From: Saccharina japonica
Taxonomy: Eukaryota > Sar > Phaeophyceae > Laminariales > Laminariaceae
Reading direction: 5' to 3'
Assembly: GCA_008828725.1 (NCBI GenBank)
Contig: MEHQ01001029.1
Span: 53,545-117,544, forward strand
Length of the DNA stretch: 64,000 nucleotides
Below, piece after piece: positions 53,830-62,765 of this stretch. Under the pieces are notes generated by a model. It was not told the origin of the DNA. It did no database searches and worked only from the letters and a program-made list of their open reading frames with translations. A program made the position numbers and the translations under genes. Within the stretch, counting starts at the first letter, position 1, and each line of letters begins with the position of its first letter.

Positions 53830-53884
53830 TCACTGGATGTCGACGGGTAGAAAGGAAGGTTTAATGTGAAGAACACACACACAC
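53830..53884 (+). mobile_element. SINE-B, 5'-truncated
   Basis: CACTGGATGTCGACGGGTAG, AAGGAAGGTTTAATGTGAAG and (CA)n. Confidence 0.65.
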
Positions 53885-54444
53885 TTCGACTGACGATTCG
53901 AGCCAACACATGCAAGACAAGTATTCCAAAACAAACGAAAACAGGCCCCAACATTTTTGATGATTCTCGTTATATGCGCGTAGTACGCGTCTCGGTGTCA
54001 CATACTTGAACGATACTAAAACGCTGAACTCTGCAACGTATGCTATTAATAGCTGTAGTTCTCCTGTCTTGCATGCCACTCCGTCCGAAAAATTAAGGAC
54101 CGTTTCTTAACCACTACTACTATTAATAGTATGGTAAATATCCTTACATTCTCGGACGGATTCTTCCGGTGGCAGAAACCTTTTTCGTTACGTACGGTGG
54201 TATCTATACGAGTATTAATAGTGTTTTGTGAACGGGTCGCCCCCGTGGCTGTTACATACAAAGTAGTATTTATATTAATAGTACTATTTACGGCGCACCA
54301 TAAGTATCTACCGTAATAAATAGGAGCAACGGTACACACTGTAACCTATATATTTCCCTATTTCTTTTAGCAATAATTGGTCCTATTTACTAGTGTTTAC
54401 TATGGCCCCCCGTAATATTAGTTGTTGTTGTTGTTGTTGTTTTT

Positions 54445-54772
54445 TTTTTGCCATCCCATTTATTATCTTCGCACTTCTGTCTTTCTCCCTCCATAGTCGT
54501 AACTCAGATCCGGGGTCACAAAGTAGGCTCCTCTCCCTCCCCCCCCACTACGGTTTTTGCCTTGATTTTTATCGCGCAGAGGGTTCAGCCTTCCCAACGC
54601 TCGTCGATTTTCATCGAATTTTGCCAACTCACGCTCTCGCGCTTTCCGCTAGTCAAGATTTTTTTTGCGAGAAAAAGTCCCTATGAGCATGCACTCGGGG
54701 GGGCTCGAACTCGCGACCTTGACGCTAACAAGCTTCGTGGTTACCTGCTAGCCCACCGGGGCGACCGGCACA
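54445..54772 (-). mobile_element. SINE-A subfamily 2, full length with tRNA-like head
   Basis: On the minus strand the head (54695-54770) has A-box-like GGGCTAGCAGGTAACC and B-box GAGTTCGAGCCCCCC. The body then includes GCGAGAGCGTGAG, CGTAGTGGGGGG and GACCCCGGATCTGAGTTACG. It is very similar to 34765-35125. Confidence 0.75.
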
Positions 54773-54824
54773 GTATGTCAATATTAATATGGCAATAAAT
54801 ATTGATATTAATAGTAGATTTTTT

Positions 54825-55166
54825 TATAAGGATTACCCTGGGCTGGATAATCGATCGATCTTTTACCCCTATAGCTCAGCAGGTAACACCCTCACATTTG
54901 ACGTCGTCGAGGACACGGGTGGTTCGAATCTCATTTCGAACGTTTTTTTTTTTCAGAAACGCTTGCGCGTGCGTCCCCAAATAACACGTCTCCCTGGTTC
55001 CCCAGGTATTGAAACGAAGCGGGTAGGTCAACGTACGGCCGTATACGGTACCGACGTCCAAAATATCCCGCCGTTCAGAGGGGGGGGGGGTGTTATAAGG
55101 ATTACCCTGGGCTGGGTAATCGATCGATCTTCTACCCCTATAGCTCAGCAGGTAACACCCTCACAA
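54825..55166 (+). repeat. About 74-bp direct repeat pair carrying a tRNA-like start
   Basis: AAGGATTACCCTGGGCTGG, AATCGATCGATCTT and CCCCTATAGCTCAGCAGGTA then ACACCCTCACA lie at 54825-54898 and 55093-55166. The first copy continues into GGTGGTTCGAATCTC, a good B-box, so this is probably the head of another SINE. The second copy lacks that part. Confidence 0.65.
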
Positions 55167-55202
55167 TTTCCGGACAAAATACGTCGTAGTCCGCTTAAGC
55201 CC

Positions 55203-55282
55203 TTAAGAACTGGTCCCACGAATACGGGGACAAACTACTTGGAATTAGTGTGGGTCGTTTTTTTCAGGTCAGTATGGGTTAA
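55203..55282. mobile_element. TTAA-type foldback MITE (family G)
   Basis: TTAAGAACTGGTCCCACG, GGGGACAAACTACTTGGAAT, ATGGGTTAA. Confidence 0.65.
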
Positions 55283-55538
55283 CAGAAAGTTTTTCGTGCA
55301 TGTGTATTACCGTATACGCATTATATATTATATATACGTATAAATAAGTGTTCGGTGAGCCGGTCGCCGGTGTGGTTGTTTACCTCGAATACCACGATTG
55401 AATACGATTAAGAATACACATCATAGTACGTAGCGCAGACCTTGAATGCGAGCGATTCGATGCTATCATGTACCAGTATAGCATATTTGTAGTCGACGAG
55501 AGGGAAAAAAAGGCTCAAGTCTTCTCACCGAACACTTG

Positions 55539-55630
55539 CTTTTAGAACTGCAAGTCCCGTTTTGGGGACAAACTACTCTAATTCTAAGTAATGTGTCCCC
55601 AAAACGGGACTGCAGTTCTAAAAGGGTTAA
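55539..55630. mobile_element. TTAA-type foldback MITE (family G), near-perfect hairpin
   Basis: CTTTTAGAACTGCAAGTCCC and GGGACTGCAGTTCTAAAAGG, with GTTTTGGGGACAAACTACTC opposed by a TTTGTCCCCAAAAC-like arm. The right end is GGGTTAA. Confidence 0.75.
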
Positions 55631-55790
55631 TATTGATGCGCGAACCGTACGTAATGGTGGTGGGGAAGAGAGAAGATAGCCTATCTATACTGCTGTGTGA
55701 CCCCGGATCTGAGTTACGAATATATAGGAAGGAGGGAGAAAAACGAAGGGCGAAAATCATAAAAGGGATGACAAGCAAAATTTAAAAATA
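55631..55790 (+). mobile_element. SINE-A, 5'-truncated
   Basis: GCGCGAACCGTACG, TGGGGAAGAGAGAAGATAGC, GTGACCCCGGATCTGAGTTA, GGAGGGAGAAAAACG and AAAGGGATGAC. It abuts the foldback at 55630. Confidence 0.65.
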
Positions 55791-56289
55791 AAATGTAGCG
55801 TTGTGTGGGTCGTGTGGGGCTCACATCTCCTTCGTACGCAGGTACCCGAACGTATGCGATTTTGTGTTCTCAAACGACAATTTGACATGACAACTCGTAC
55901 TGTATTAATAGTGGACGAGGAAAGAAAAGTGCTACGTATTAGTAATAACCAGGTACCATACACTACTTGCACTCTGGGCGTATATATAAGGACCGATTGG
56001 TATTCATATTGATGTACAAATGGTCCTTATATAACCCCGCCCAAGCGTGGTATCAACAAACCCTTGTCTGTCGTGGTAAAAAAGCAAGGCACACCAAGAT
56101 AGAATCAGGGGGCGTATACTGTTTTTTTAATTTTTTAATACCCCAGATTGGTGATATTGACCTTTCCAGTTTTTATTTTTACCTTTAAATAGCGTGTAGA
56201 GGGGAGCGGAGGGCTCCAGACTTATCTGTTTTTGATTGGCTTTGATCGCTTTGCGGACCCTTCGGGTTCCACTTTTATTTCAGTATACC
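55791..56289. other. Intergenic, nothing recognised
   Basis: No gene or repeat family is recognised apart from AACCAGGTACC near 55947. Confidence 0.3.
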
Positions 56290-56425
56290 TTTTTTGGGTA
56301 AGTTAGCCTGTGACCACGGGAATCGACCGTGTCAAGTGTTGGATTAGTACGGACAGATGGAGGTACTGGATAGAGAGACCGGCACGGTTTTTAATGTGAA
56401 GACAACAACAACAACATATCTCGTA
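56290..56425 (+). mobile_element. SINE-B related copy
   Basis: CCTGTGACCACGGG, GACCGGCACGGTTTTTAATG and TGAAGACAACAACAAC. It shares the 3' signature and (CAA)n tail with 33560-33715. Confidence 0.5.
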
Positions 56426-56474
56426 CAGACAGCAGTAGTTTTTTTAGTATTAATTTACCGCTATACTACGAGTA

Positions 56475-57020
56475 CCGTAATCATGCGAAGGTTCGCACCG
56501 GGTGCGATCTCGTTTTTAAATGTTTCTACGTTGTGTTTTTTATCGCACCCCGGTGCTATCTCTCCGATGGGTGCGTTCTCTCCGATGGGGGTGCGGAAAC
56601 ACAATTAAATCATGCCGTTCTTCTATTTTGGCGCACCCCCGGTGCGATCTCTCCGATGGGTGCGCTGCTGAATCGAAATACACCGGGCCGTACTTGGGCA
56701 ACGGTGCTGCGTAAATGACTCAACGCTACCTAAAACGACTTAACCTACCATGCGTTGGTAAAGTACGTTTGAGAGGAGTGGCGCACTGGTGATATCTCAT
56801 CGGAGTATGAAATAAATGAGAATATTACCTACTACAGACCCACTGCGGTGGCCCTCAAATTTATATTTATGTCGGAGAGATCGCACCCCGTGCGATCTCT
56901 ACGATGGGGGTGCGAAAACACGATTCAATGTTTCTACCTTGTGTTTTTTATCGCACCCCGGTGCTATCTCTCCGATGGGTGCCAACCTTCCGATGGGTGC
57001 GAACCTTCGCATGATTACGG
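56475..57020. mobile_element. TIR element flanked by TA (Tc1/mariner-like non-autonomous)
   Basis: The left end CCGTAATCATGCGAAGGTTC then GCACC and the right end GGTGC then GAACCTTCGCATGATTACGG are perfect inverted complements over 25 bp. TA flanks each end (56473-56474 and 57021-57022). The interior contains repeated ATCGCACCCCGGTGC and ATCTCTCCGATGGGTGCG palindromes and two copies of AATGTTTCTAC plus TTGTGTTTTTTATCGCAC. It is 546 bp with no transposase. Assigning it to Tc1/mariner rests only on the TA flank. Confidence 0.75.
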
Positions 57021-57035
57021 TAGTGTGTGTGCGTG

Positions 57036-57082
57036 TCGGGAAAAGAGGCCTACGTGGGGACCCTGGATCTGAGTTACATATT
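57036..57082 (+). mobile_element. SINE-A short fragment
   Basis: AAGAGGCCTACGTGGGGACC then CTGGATCTGAGTTACA matches the middle of the SINE body. Confidence 0.4.
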
Positions 57083-57224
57083 TACCTGGTACATATTATA
57101 TGTACGACCATTAATCTGTAATGTGTGCGTGTTCTATCGTATGATACCCGTCGGCATCCACCACTATTATTTTGAAAAGTGTCTTTGTCGATTCTATCCT
57201 ACTATTACGTAATAATAACAGATT

Positions 57225-57350
57225 TAAAGAGTGATACAAGGTCTGTGGTCACAACCAACACCACGAAACACACGAACAGGAGAACAGGAGAGAGAGAAAG
57301 AGATGAAAAACAGGGCGAAGTTATTAAATGGGGATGGAAAAAGAAGAAAG
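57225..57350 (+). mobile_element. SINE-A 3' fragment
   Basis: CAAGGTCTGTGGTCACAACC, GGAGAGAGAAAGAGATG, AGGGCGAAGTTATTAAATGG and GGATGGAAAAAGAAG. Confidence 0.5.
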
Positions 57351-57857
57351 AAAGATGAACAAGCAGTTGATTGAGTGCAAATGTTCAATGTTTGTGATTT
57401 GATCCATACATACGACATATACTCGTACGACATACGAGTACCAGTATCTGGAAAATATCATGAGAGTTTTTTCGGAACTTGAAGGAAGAACGGGGAGGGG
57501 GTGGCCGTTCTCGTATGCATATGTAATTTTATGTGAGTATGTTATAGCAGACGTATGTAGTATATAGGTATCATTCGTACAGCATGAAGGGGTCGGCGTT
57601 CATTTTGCCGACAAAAATTGAGCCTCGATATGACAAAAGACCGACAAAATTGAGCCCAGCAGAAAAACGAAGAGAGGAGATATTCATACATAAGAGTACC
57701 GTATGGGTGTGTGTTGATAGTTGATGTATGTACGAGTATTCATAGTTTTTCCGGAGACGGACACACGTTACGGTACTATTAATAGCGGAGACCCCTTTTT
57801 GTTCCTCCCGTTTTTCAATCCCACATATATTTCAAAAATGATAAAAATAAAAAAAAC
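57351..57857. other. Intergenic, nothing recognised
   Basis: Contains a small GCCGACAAAATTGAGCC direct repeat at about 57605-57660. No gene is supported. Confidence 0.35.
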
Positions 57858-57935
57858 AACAGTGAGATCGAGGATTTGGTCGAAACTCATCTTTGCTACT
57901 TTACGTAGCTGAGTGTAATACTTCGATCGAGATAC
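57858..57935 (-). repeat. Family F fragment
   Basis: AACAGTGAGATCGAGGATTT, GGTCGAAACTCATC and AGCTGAGTGTAATACTTCGA. Confidence 0.65.
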
Positions 57936-58094
57936 ATGGCATACCACGTATGCTTCGTGCATACAACAAATAATTTACGGTCCTACGGCCATGCATGACA
58001 TGAGTACCCAGCCGCGCTCCCCTTTAGGCCTCCCGTATGTAACCCCCCCGGTACTGCGCGTCGTACGAGTAGTACCTCTTGTATACTTCGACGT

Positions 58095-58325
58095 GCCAAA
58101 AATCGACGCGAGTCAACGAGCGAGGTGCGAAGAAAGTGCTGAAATCTTCAATATCTTTGCGATAAAAAAAAAAAAAGGAAGGCGCGTATATCTGCCGTCC
58201 GTAGCCGGACCCGGATCTGAGCTATTAATACGACAAATAATAACATGAGGGAGGGGGGGGGGGGGGGGCGCATACGTACGTAAAGAAGGGCGAAAGAAAA
58301 TGTGATGGATGGAATGAATGGATGA
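58095..58325 (+). mobile_element. SINE-A, 5'-truncated
   Basis: GACGCGAGTCAACGAGCGAG, AGAAAGTGCTGAAATC, TTTGCGATAAAAAAAA, GGACCCGGATCTGAGC, GGGCGAAAGAAAATG and GGATGGAATG, with a G run inserted near 58252. Confidence 0.6.
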
Positions 58326-58384
58326 ATGGAAATAATAATAATAATAATTAAAGTTGGATTAATTAATTAACTGGCTTTCGCGAA

Positions 58385-58475
58385 AAGAGCGCGGGGGGGG
58401 GTGGGGGCTACTCATTTGGTTGCTTGCCTTAGTCATTTGACCATTGCACGCATCCCTTTCGAGGACGGACAACGC
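58385..58475 (+). repeat. Repeat family H copy
   Basis: GCGCGGGGGGGGGTGGGGGC, CTCATTTGGTTGCTTGCC, AGTCATTTGACCATTG and CGCATCCCTTTCGAGGAC match 12450-12530. Confidence 0.7.
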
Positions 58476-58984
58476 GTCTCCTCCACTGCCTAATAGAGAC
58501 ACCGGGTCCTAACCACTGGGCGCTCATTACGTTGTTTCCATATATCACAAAGAAACCTTCTGCTAATTTTATCCCCCTTTCCTGCTTCGCCGCCTGTGCC
58601 GACCATCATCTCCAGAGATAGCGGATGCGTTTTCTGCACCTATTTAGTGCACCAAACTGCTCCCATGTCACACTCCTATTTTCCTCATCTCCTCCTCAGC
58701 CACATCCCTTTCCTCCTTGCTCCTTTCACTCTCTCCTACAATTGTGCAACTCTACTCTCTATGCTTTGCCACGCGGGGGGGGGGGGGGGGGGATAAGAAG
58801 AACTATTAATACCAGGAATTTTATAGCGCGCAACATGCATGATGAGCAACCCAATACGTACATACTATTAATAATATATATAGTCCGTCCGGCTCCAAAT
58901 ATCCTAAATTCCCTCATCACCAAGGTATGGGTAGGTTGTTGAAAAAAACAGAGATACCCTCAAAACGGCCCTCTCGAGACGGAG
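58476..58984. other. Intergenic with a poly-G run
   Basis: A G run lies at about 58775-58791. No gene is supported. Confidence 0.35.
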
Positions 58985-59870
58985 ATAAGATCACGTCGAT
59001 TTTTTTTTAATAATTATTATTTAGCCTGATATTTGCAAAAAGCGTGAATTTCTGGTCCAAGCTTAGGTGGATTGTAATGTTGCCACACAATATTTAGACT
59101 GCGTAGTTAGCTAGCTCGTCGCATTTGCGCCTGGGGTTTTTTTCTGTTTGAAAAAAATAGATAAAACTGACGGAGATATCGGCATAACAGCGGATTTTGG
59201 AGGTCGTTTTGTTCAAGTTTATATTAAATCATTGTGTGTGGGATTTTATTTAGACGGCGGCAAACGATGAATTGAAGCCATACACGCAGGGCTTTTTTTC
59301 GTTTTTCATGAAAAGCGAAAGTTCGTTAGATATTGAGGATTTTTCCCAAAACGACTGATTTTGGCCAATTTTGGCCGGTCTTGGTGTTTTTTTTCTTGAT
59401 GCTGTGTTGCATAATTACTTGTTATTAGTGTGAAAATTTGTTTTCGCTCAAAATCTCAGCATCGATTCGTCTCGTCTTTGCGATCACGAATATACGATTT
59501 TCAATGTTCAGCTTTGTTTTTTTAACTCGGTATAGTATAAAAAGTGAATGGAAATAATATCCTGGATGGACCATATGATAAGCTGTTGTTGGCCCTTGAT
59601 CGACGTGGTGTGCGTGTTTAGAGTCGTTCTTATCGAGCAACTTTTTTCCAAAATTTCCAAAAATGCGAAGATGAAAAAAAAAAAACAGGAAAAGCAACAA
59701 AAACAGGCTTTATTTGGAAATTTTGGAAATTTTTAGCAGTAGACAAAATATGTGGAAGGCTTCGCATTCCAATATTTGGACAATATTTTTGGAAAAGTTG
59801 GAAATCCTTAAAATTGCGCGAATAATGTTTTTGGCAATTTAAGGAAAAAGTTGCTCGCTTACCATTCGTC
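58985..59870. other. AT-rich island of unknown nature
   Basis: About 890 bp with markedly lower GC than its flanks. It has local self-similar strings such as TTTTGGCCAATTTTGGCC and GGAAATTTTGGAAATTTT. A minus-strand frame at 59425-59700 encodes a Lys/His-rich peptide that I do not recognise. It could be a decayed transposon. Confidence 0.3.
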
Positions 59871-60010
59871 GGCGTCCAGCACACCCACTGCCTGTGTGCG
59901 TGCCGAGCCCTCCAGTTTAGAGAGACACACGTTCTCTCTTTTTTTCCTTTTTTTAATCAGTTTCATTCACTCCGGTGTATTATCTTTGTAGTCACAAAAC
60001 ACGACACAAG
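59871..60010 (-). mobile_element. SINE-B related fragment
   Basis: GTCGGCGTCCAGCACACCCA, CGTGCCGAGCCCTCC and GTAGTCACAAAACACGACAC match the reverse of SINE-B (compare 42274-42345). Confidence 0.5.
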
Positions 60011-60039
60011 AATAGATGTTACATTGTTGAACTCCAAAG

Positions 60040-60310
60040 CCGGCAGGCTAACAGGTAACTACTCGTACTCGTACGACGCCTGTTAAGTTGGAGGTCGAGA
60101 GGGCTCGAGTCTCCGTGTGGAGGTTTTTATTCTCAAATGACACCAGAACTACTACTTCTGTCGCGAGCGCCTATTATAATAGCGTGGGTAGGCACAATTC
60201 GATGAGAGTCGACGAGGGAAGAAAGTGCTGAAACATTATCGCGATAAAAATGCAAGGCACGTACCGTAGGGAGGAGGGGGAAGAAGAGCCTAGTTGTTAT
60301 ATGAGAGACG
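60040..60310 (+). mobile_element. SINE-A with tRNA-like head, 3'-truncated
   Basis: The head has GGCTAACAGGTAAC and B-box-like GGGCTCGAGTCTCC. The body has GAGAGTCGACGAGGGAAGAA, AGTGCTGAAACATTATCGCG, AAATGCAAGGCACGTACCGT and GGAGGGGGAAGAAGAGCC. It then breaks into unrelated sequence, so the 3' part is missing. Confidence 0.65.
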
Positions 60311-61249
60311 GTGCATTCTACGCTAACTTCAATATAACGACTCCCGAATTTCTTATTCCCCTCTAAACCTCAGCCTGGCTATTCTTATCAGCCTGTTTCT
60401 TATTCGGTGTCCTGTACTGTATATACCTCGTATGTGCATCATGATGTGTTCTTTCTGATCCCTGATCCTAGACGAGAGAAAATCGAACATGAAAATACGA
60501 GACCGCAAATGAATGGGGTAAATAAAGCAAGTGAAAAGCCAACGTACCGGGCGGGGTACGAGAACACAACGAAACGACACAAGCCATCCCAGAAAAAAAC
60601 AAACAAACAAACAAACAAACAAAACGACAACAACAAAAACAAAACGAAGCATGAAACGAAACTGAACATATACAAACGACGCCCAAGGAGATCAGAAAAG
60701 CCGATATTAATATTTGTAGAAGATGAAGACATGTGCTCAAGGGGGACAGAAAAACTTATGCACGGACGAGAACCAACACTTGAAGGAGGAAGATATCGGC
60801 AAAAGAACGGCAGGGAGGGGGGGGGGGGGGGGGGGGCAAAAGGAGAAACAAAGCAAAAAACAAGAAACGAGAGCGATAAAAGAGGAAAGAAAAAAACGTA
60901 CACTGAAGGCGATGATGTATTGTAGCATGTCTCTGCTACAAAACCGGCCCCGGGAGGACCTTGCCACACGTTATGCCATCCCCTTCCTATACTGCTGTCG
61001 TCGTCAATAGCGGTGTCAAGTGACAACAGAAAGGGAGGACCAGGAAGCCTGTTCACGAGAGCAAAAGGCCTACGAAGGTATACCTAGAAATGGCTTTTGC
61101 CAAACAAACAAACAAAAACAAATACTATTCGTATAGAATCTAAGGGTTAATCGAACTGATATGATACCTTGCCACACGATCTACCAATTTGAGTTCGTTT
61201 CTGCATTCGTCGACAGCTGTATCAGTACGGCTGCCAGCCCCCCCCCCCC
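60311..61249. other. Intergenic, nothing recognised
   Basis: Contains (AAAC)n near 60596 and a G run near 60815. Frames open through these are low-complexity and not called. Confidence 0.35.
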
Positions 61250-61420
61250 CCCCTCTATGGTGCATACGACTACGGGCATGCATGAAAAGAAGTACACCCT
61301 CCCCGCCCGCTGGTGGCGAAAACCCCAACGTGCTCCGTCCCGGCATTGTAGGGATGCGAAGGGTCTCATGGTCATACGACTACGGCCGTGCACTATATGA
61401 GTACACCCCCGCCCCTCCCC
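61250..61420 (-). repeat. Repeat family H, about two reverse copies
   Basis: CATACGACTACGGGCATGCA then TGAAAAGAAGTACACCC, and GGGATGCGAAGGGTCTCATG then GTCATACGACTACGGCC and GAGTACACCCCCGCC, are the reverse of the family at 12.3 kb. Confidence 0.6.
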
Positions 61421-62396
61421 TTCTCGCCTCTCTTGGCAGTCCTCAACTGTGCGTGCCGTAGCCAGCTCCTGTCATGCTCGCCCCTATATGCCGCCTCGCC
61501 ATGAAACGGTCCGCCGCTTCGACGACCCTCCGACACCACCACTTCTCACTCTTGCTATCATAGCCGCCCTCGGCCATAACGATGTATGTGCTCCTATTAA
61601 TAACAGTCAAGGAGAGCGTGTACCTGGTACACGTACAGACAGATGGAAGTTTGGCGGGGGGGGGGGGCGAAGCTAAATGTGAGATCGACAACGTTTGTTT
61701 TTGTGTCTTGAGATAAATACAATATACATGTAACTACTCTTGCTCTGTACTCTTTTTTTTTCCTTTTTTTTTTTATCCTCCGGCGGATGGGTGAAAATAA
61801 AGCTTACGCCCTCCACACTTCCACGTCTCACTGCGTGTCGTGTGTCAATTCGCTCCATGTCCCCTCGGAAGTATCAGCCCTTGCTGCTTACGACTCCGGA
61901 GACCTGAGCATGTTGACCCGACCTGACCCCCGAAGGGGCCGGGTGCGGTGGGGATAGCCACCCGAAGACTCGTACAGACATTATATTCATACGACTGAGC
62001 GCTGCTCGTGTTTCTGGGGCACTATTATTATTTCAAACATTTAGCACTTCACGTGTACTGCTTTATATACAAGTATTTTGGCCTGTGCATACACGTTGGC
62101 ATTTTATCTTTCGTCCTCCAATAAATAGTTGACTTTTTTTGTTGTTTCCCCCGTGCCCCTGAGTATTTACGTATTTATACTGGCACATATCATACCATAT
62201 CATAGCTCGCACCAGGTATCTGGTACACGATATGATGTGGTGTTACAAGTAAGGTAAAAGTGCGACTTCCAACAACGAAGAAGCACACGGTACGTGCACC
62301 TTGTAGATGGTCGGTGCGACTTCCTGCCCAACTCTTACATACCACCGATCGTTGTTGGTGATCTTGCACTACTTGATCAGTTCCCGTTGCCACAAC
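61421..62396. other. Intergenic, nothing recognised
   Basis: A G run near 61656 and TACCTGGTA at 61620. No gene is supported. Confidence 0.3.
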
Positions 62397-62765
62397 TTAA
62401 CTCCCTTTTAGAACTGCACTGTCTACAAACAACTATTTCAGCCAAATTCCAAGTGTTTTGTCCTCACATCGGGACTGGAGTCCTAAATGGGTTAACACTG
62501 CTTTGTGGTCAAGGAAACCTTACCCCCTGAACCCGTTTAGTACTGCAGTCCCGTTATGGGGACAAACCACTCTAATTCTAAGTAATTTGTCCCCAAAACG
62601 GGACTCCAGTCCTATAAGGGTTAAAAACTGGTTCCACGATTTTGGGGACAAACTACTTGGAATTAGTGTGGGATATATATTTTCAGTTATGAGTGGGTTA
62701 AGAACTGCCCCCCCCTACGTTTTGGGGGATAAACCACTTTTTTTTTCCAGTTGTGAATGGGTTAA
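62397..62765. mobile_element. Cluster of four TTAA-type foldback MITEs (family G)
   Basis: Units are 62397-62495, 62530-62624, 62621-62701 and 62698-62765. Neighbouring units share a TTAA at 62621-62624 and 62698-62701. Landmarks are TTTTAGAACTGC, CCCGTTATGGGGACAAACCA, AATTCTAAGTAATTTGTCCC, GACTCCAGTCCTATAAGGGT and GGGTTAA. Confidence 0.75.

Noticed and set aside
54871..54945. Genuine tRNA gene
   Set aside because: The B-box is good, but acceptor and anticodon stems do not pair properly and part of the sequence is repeated nearby. A SINE head fits better.
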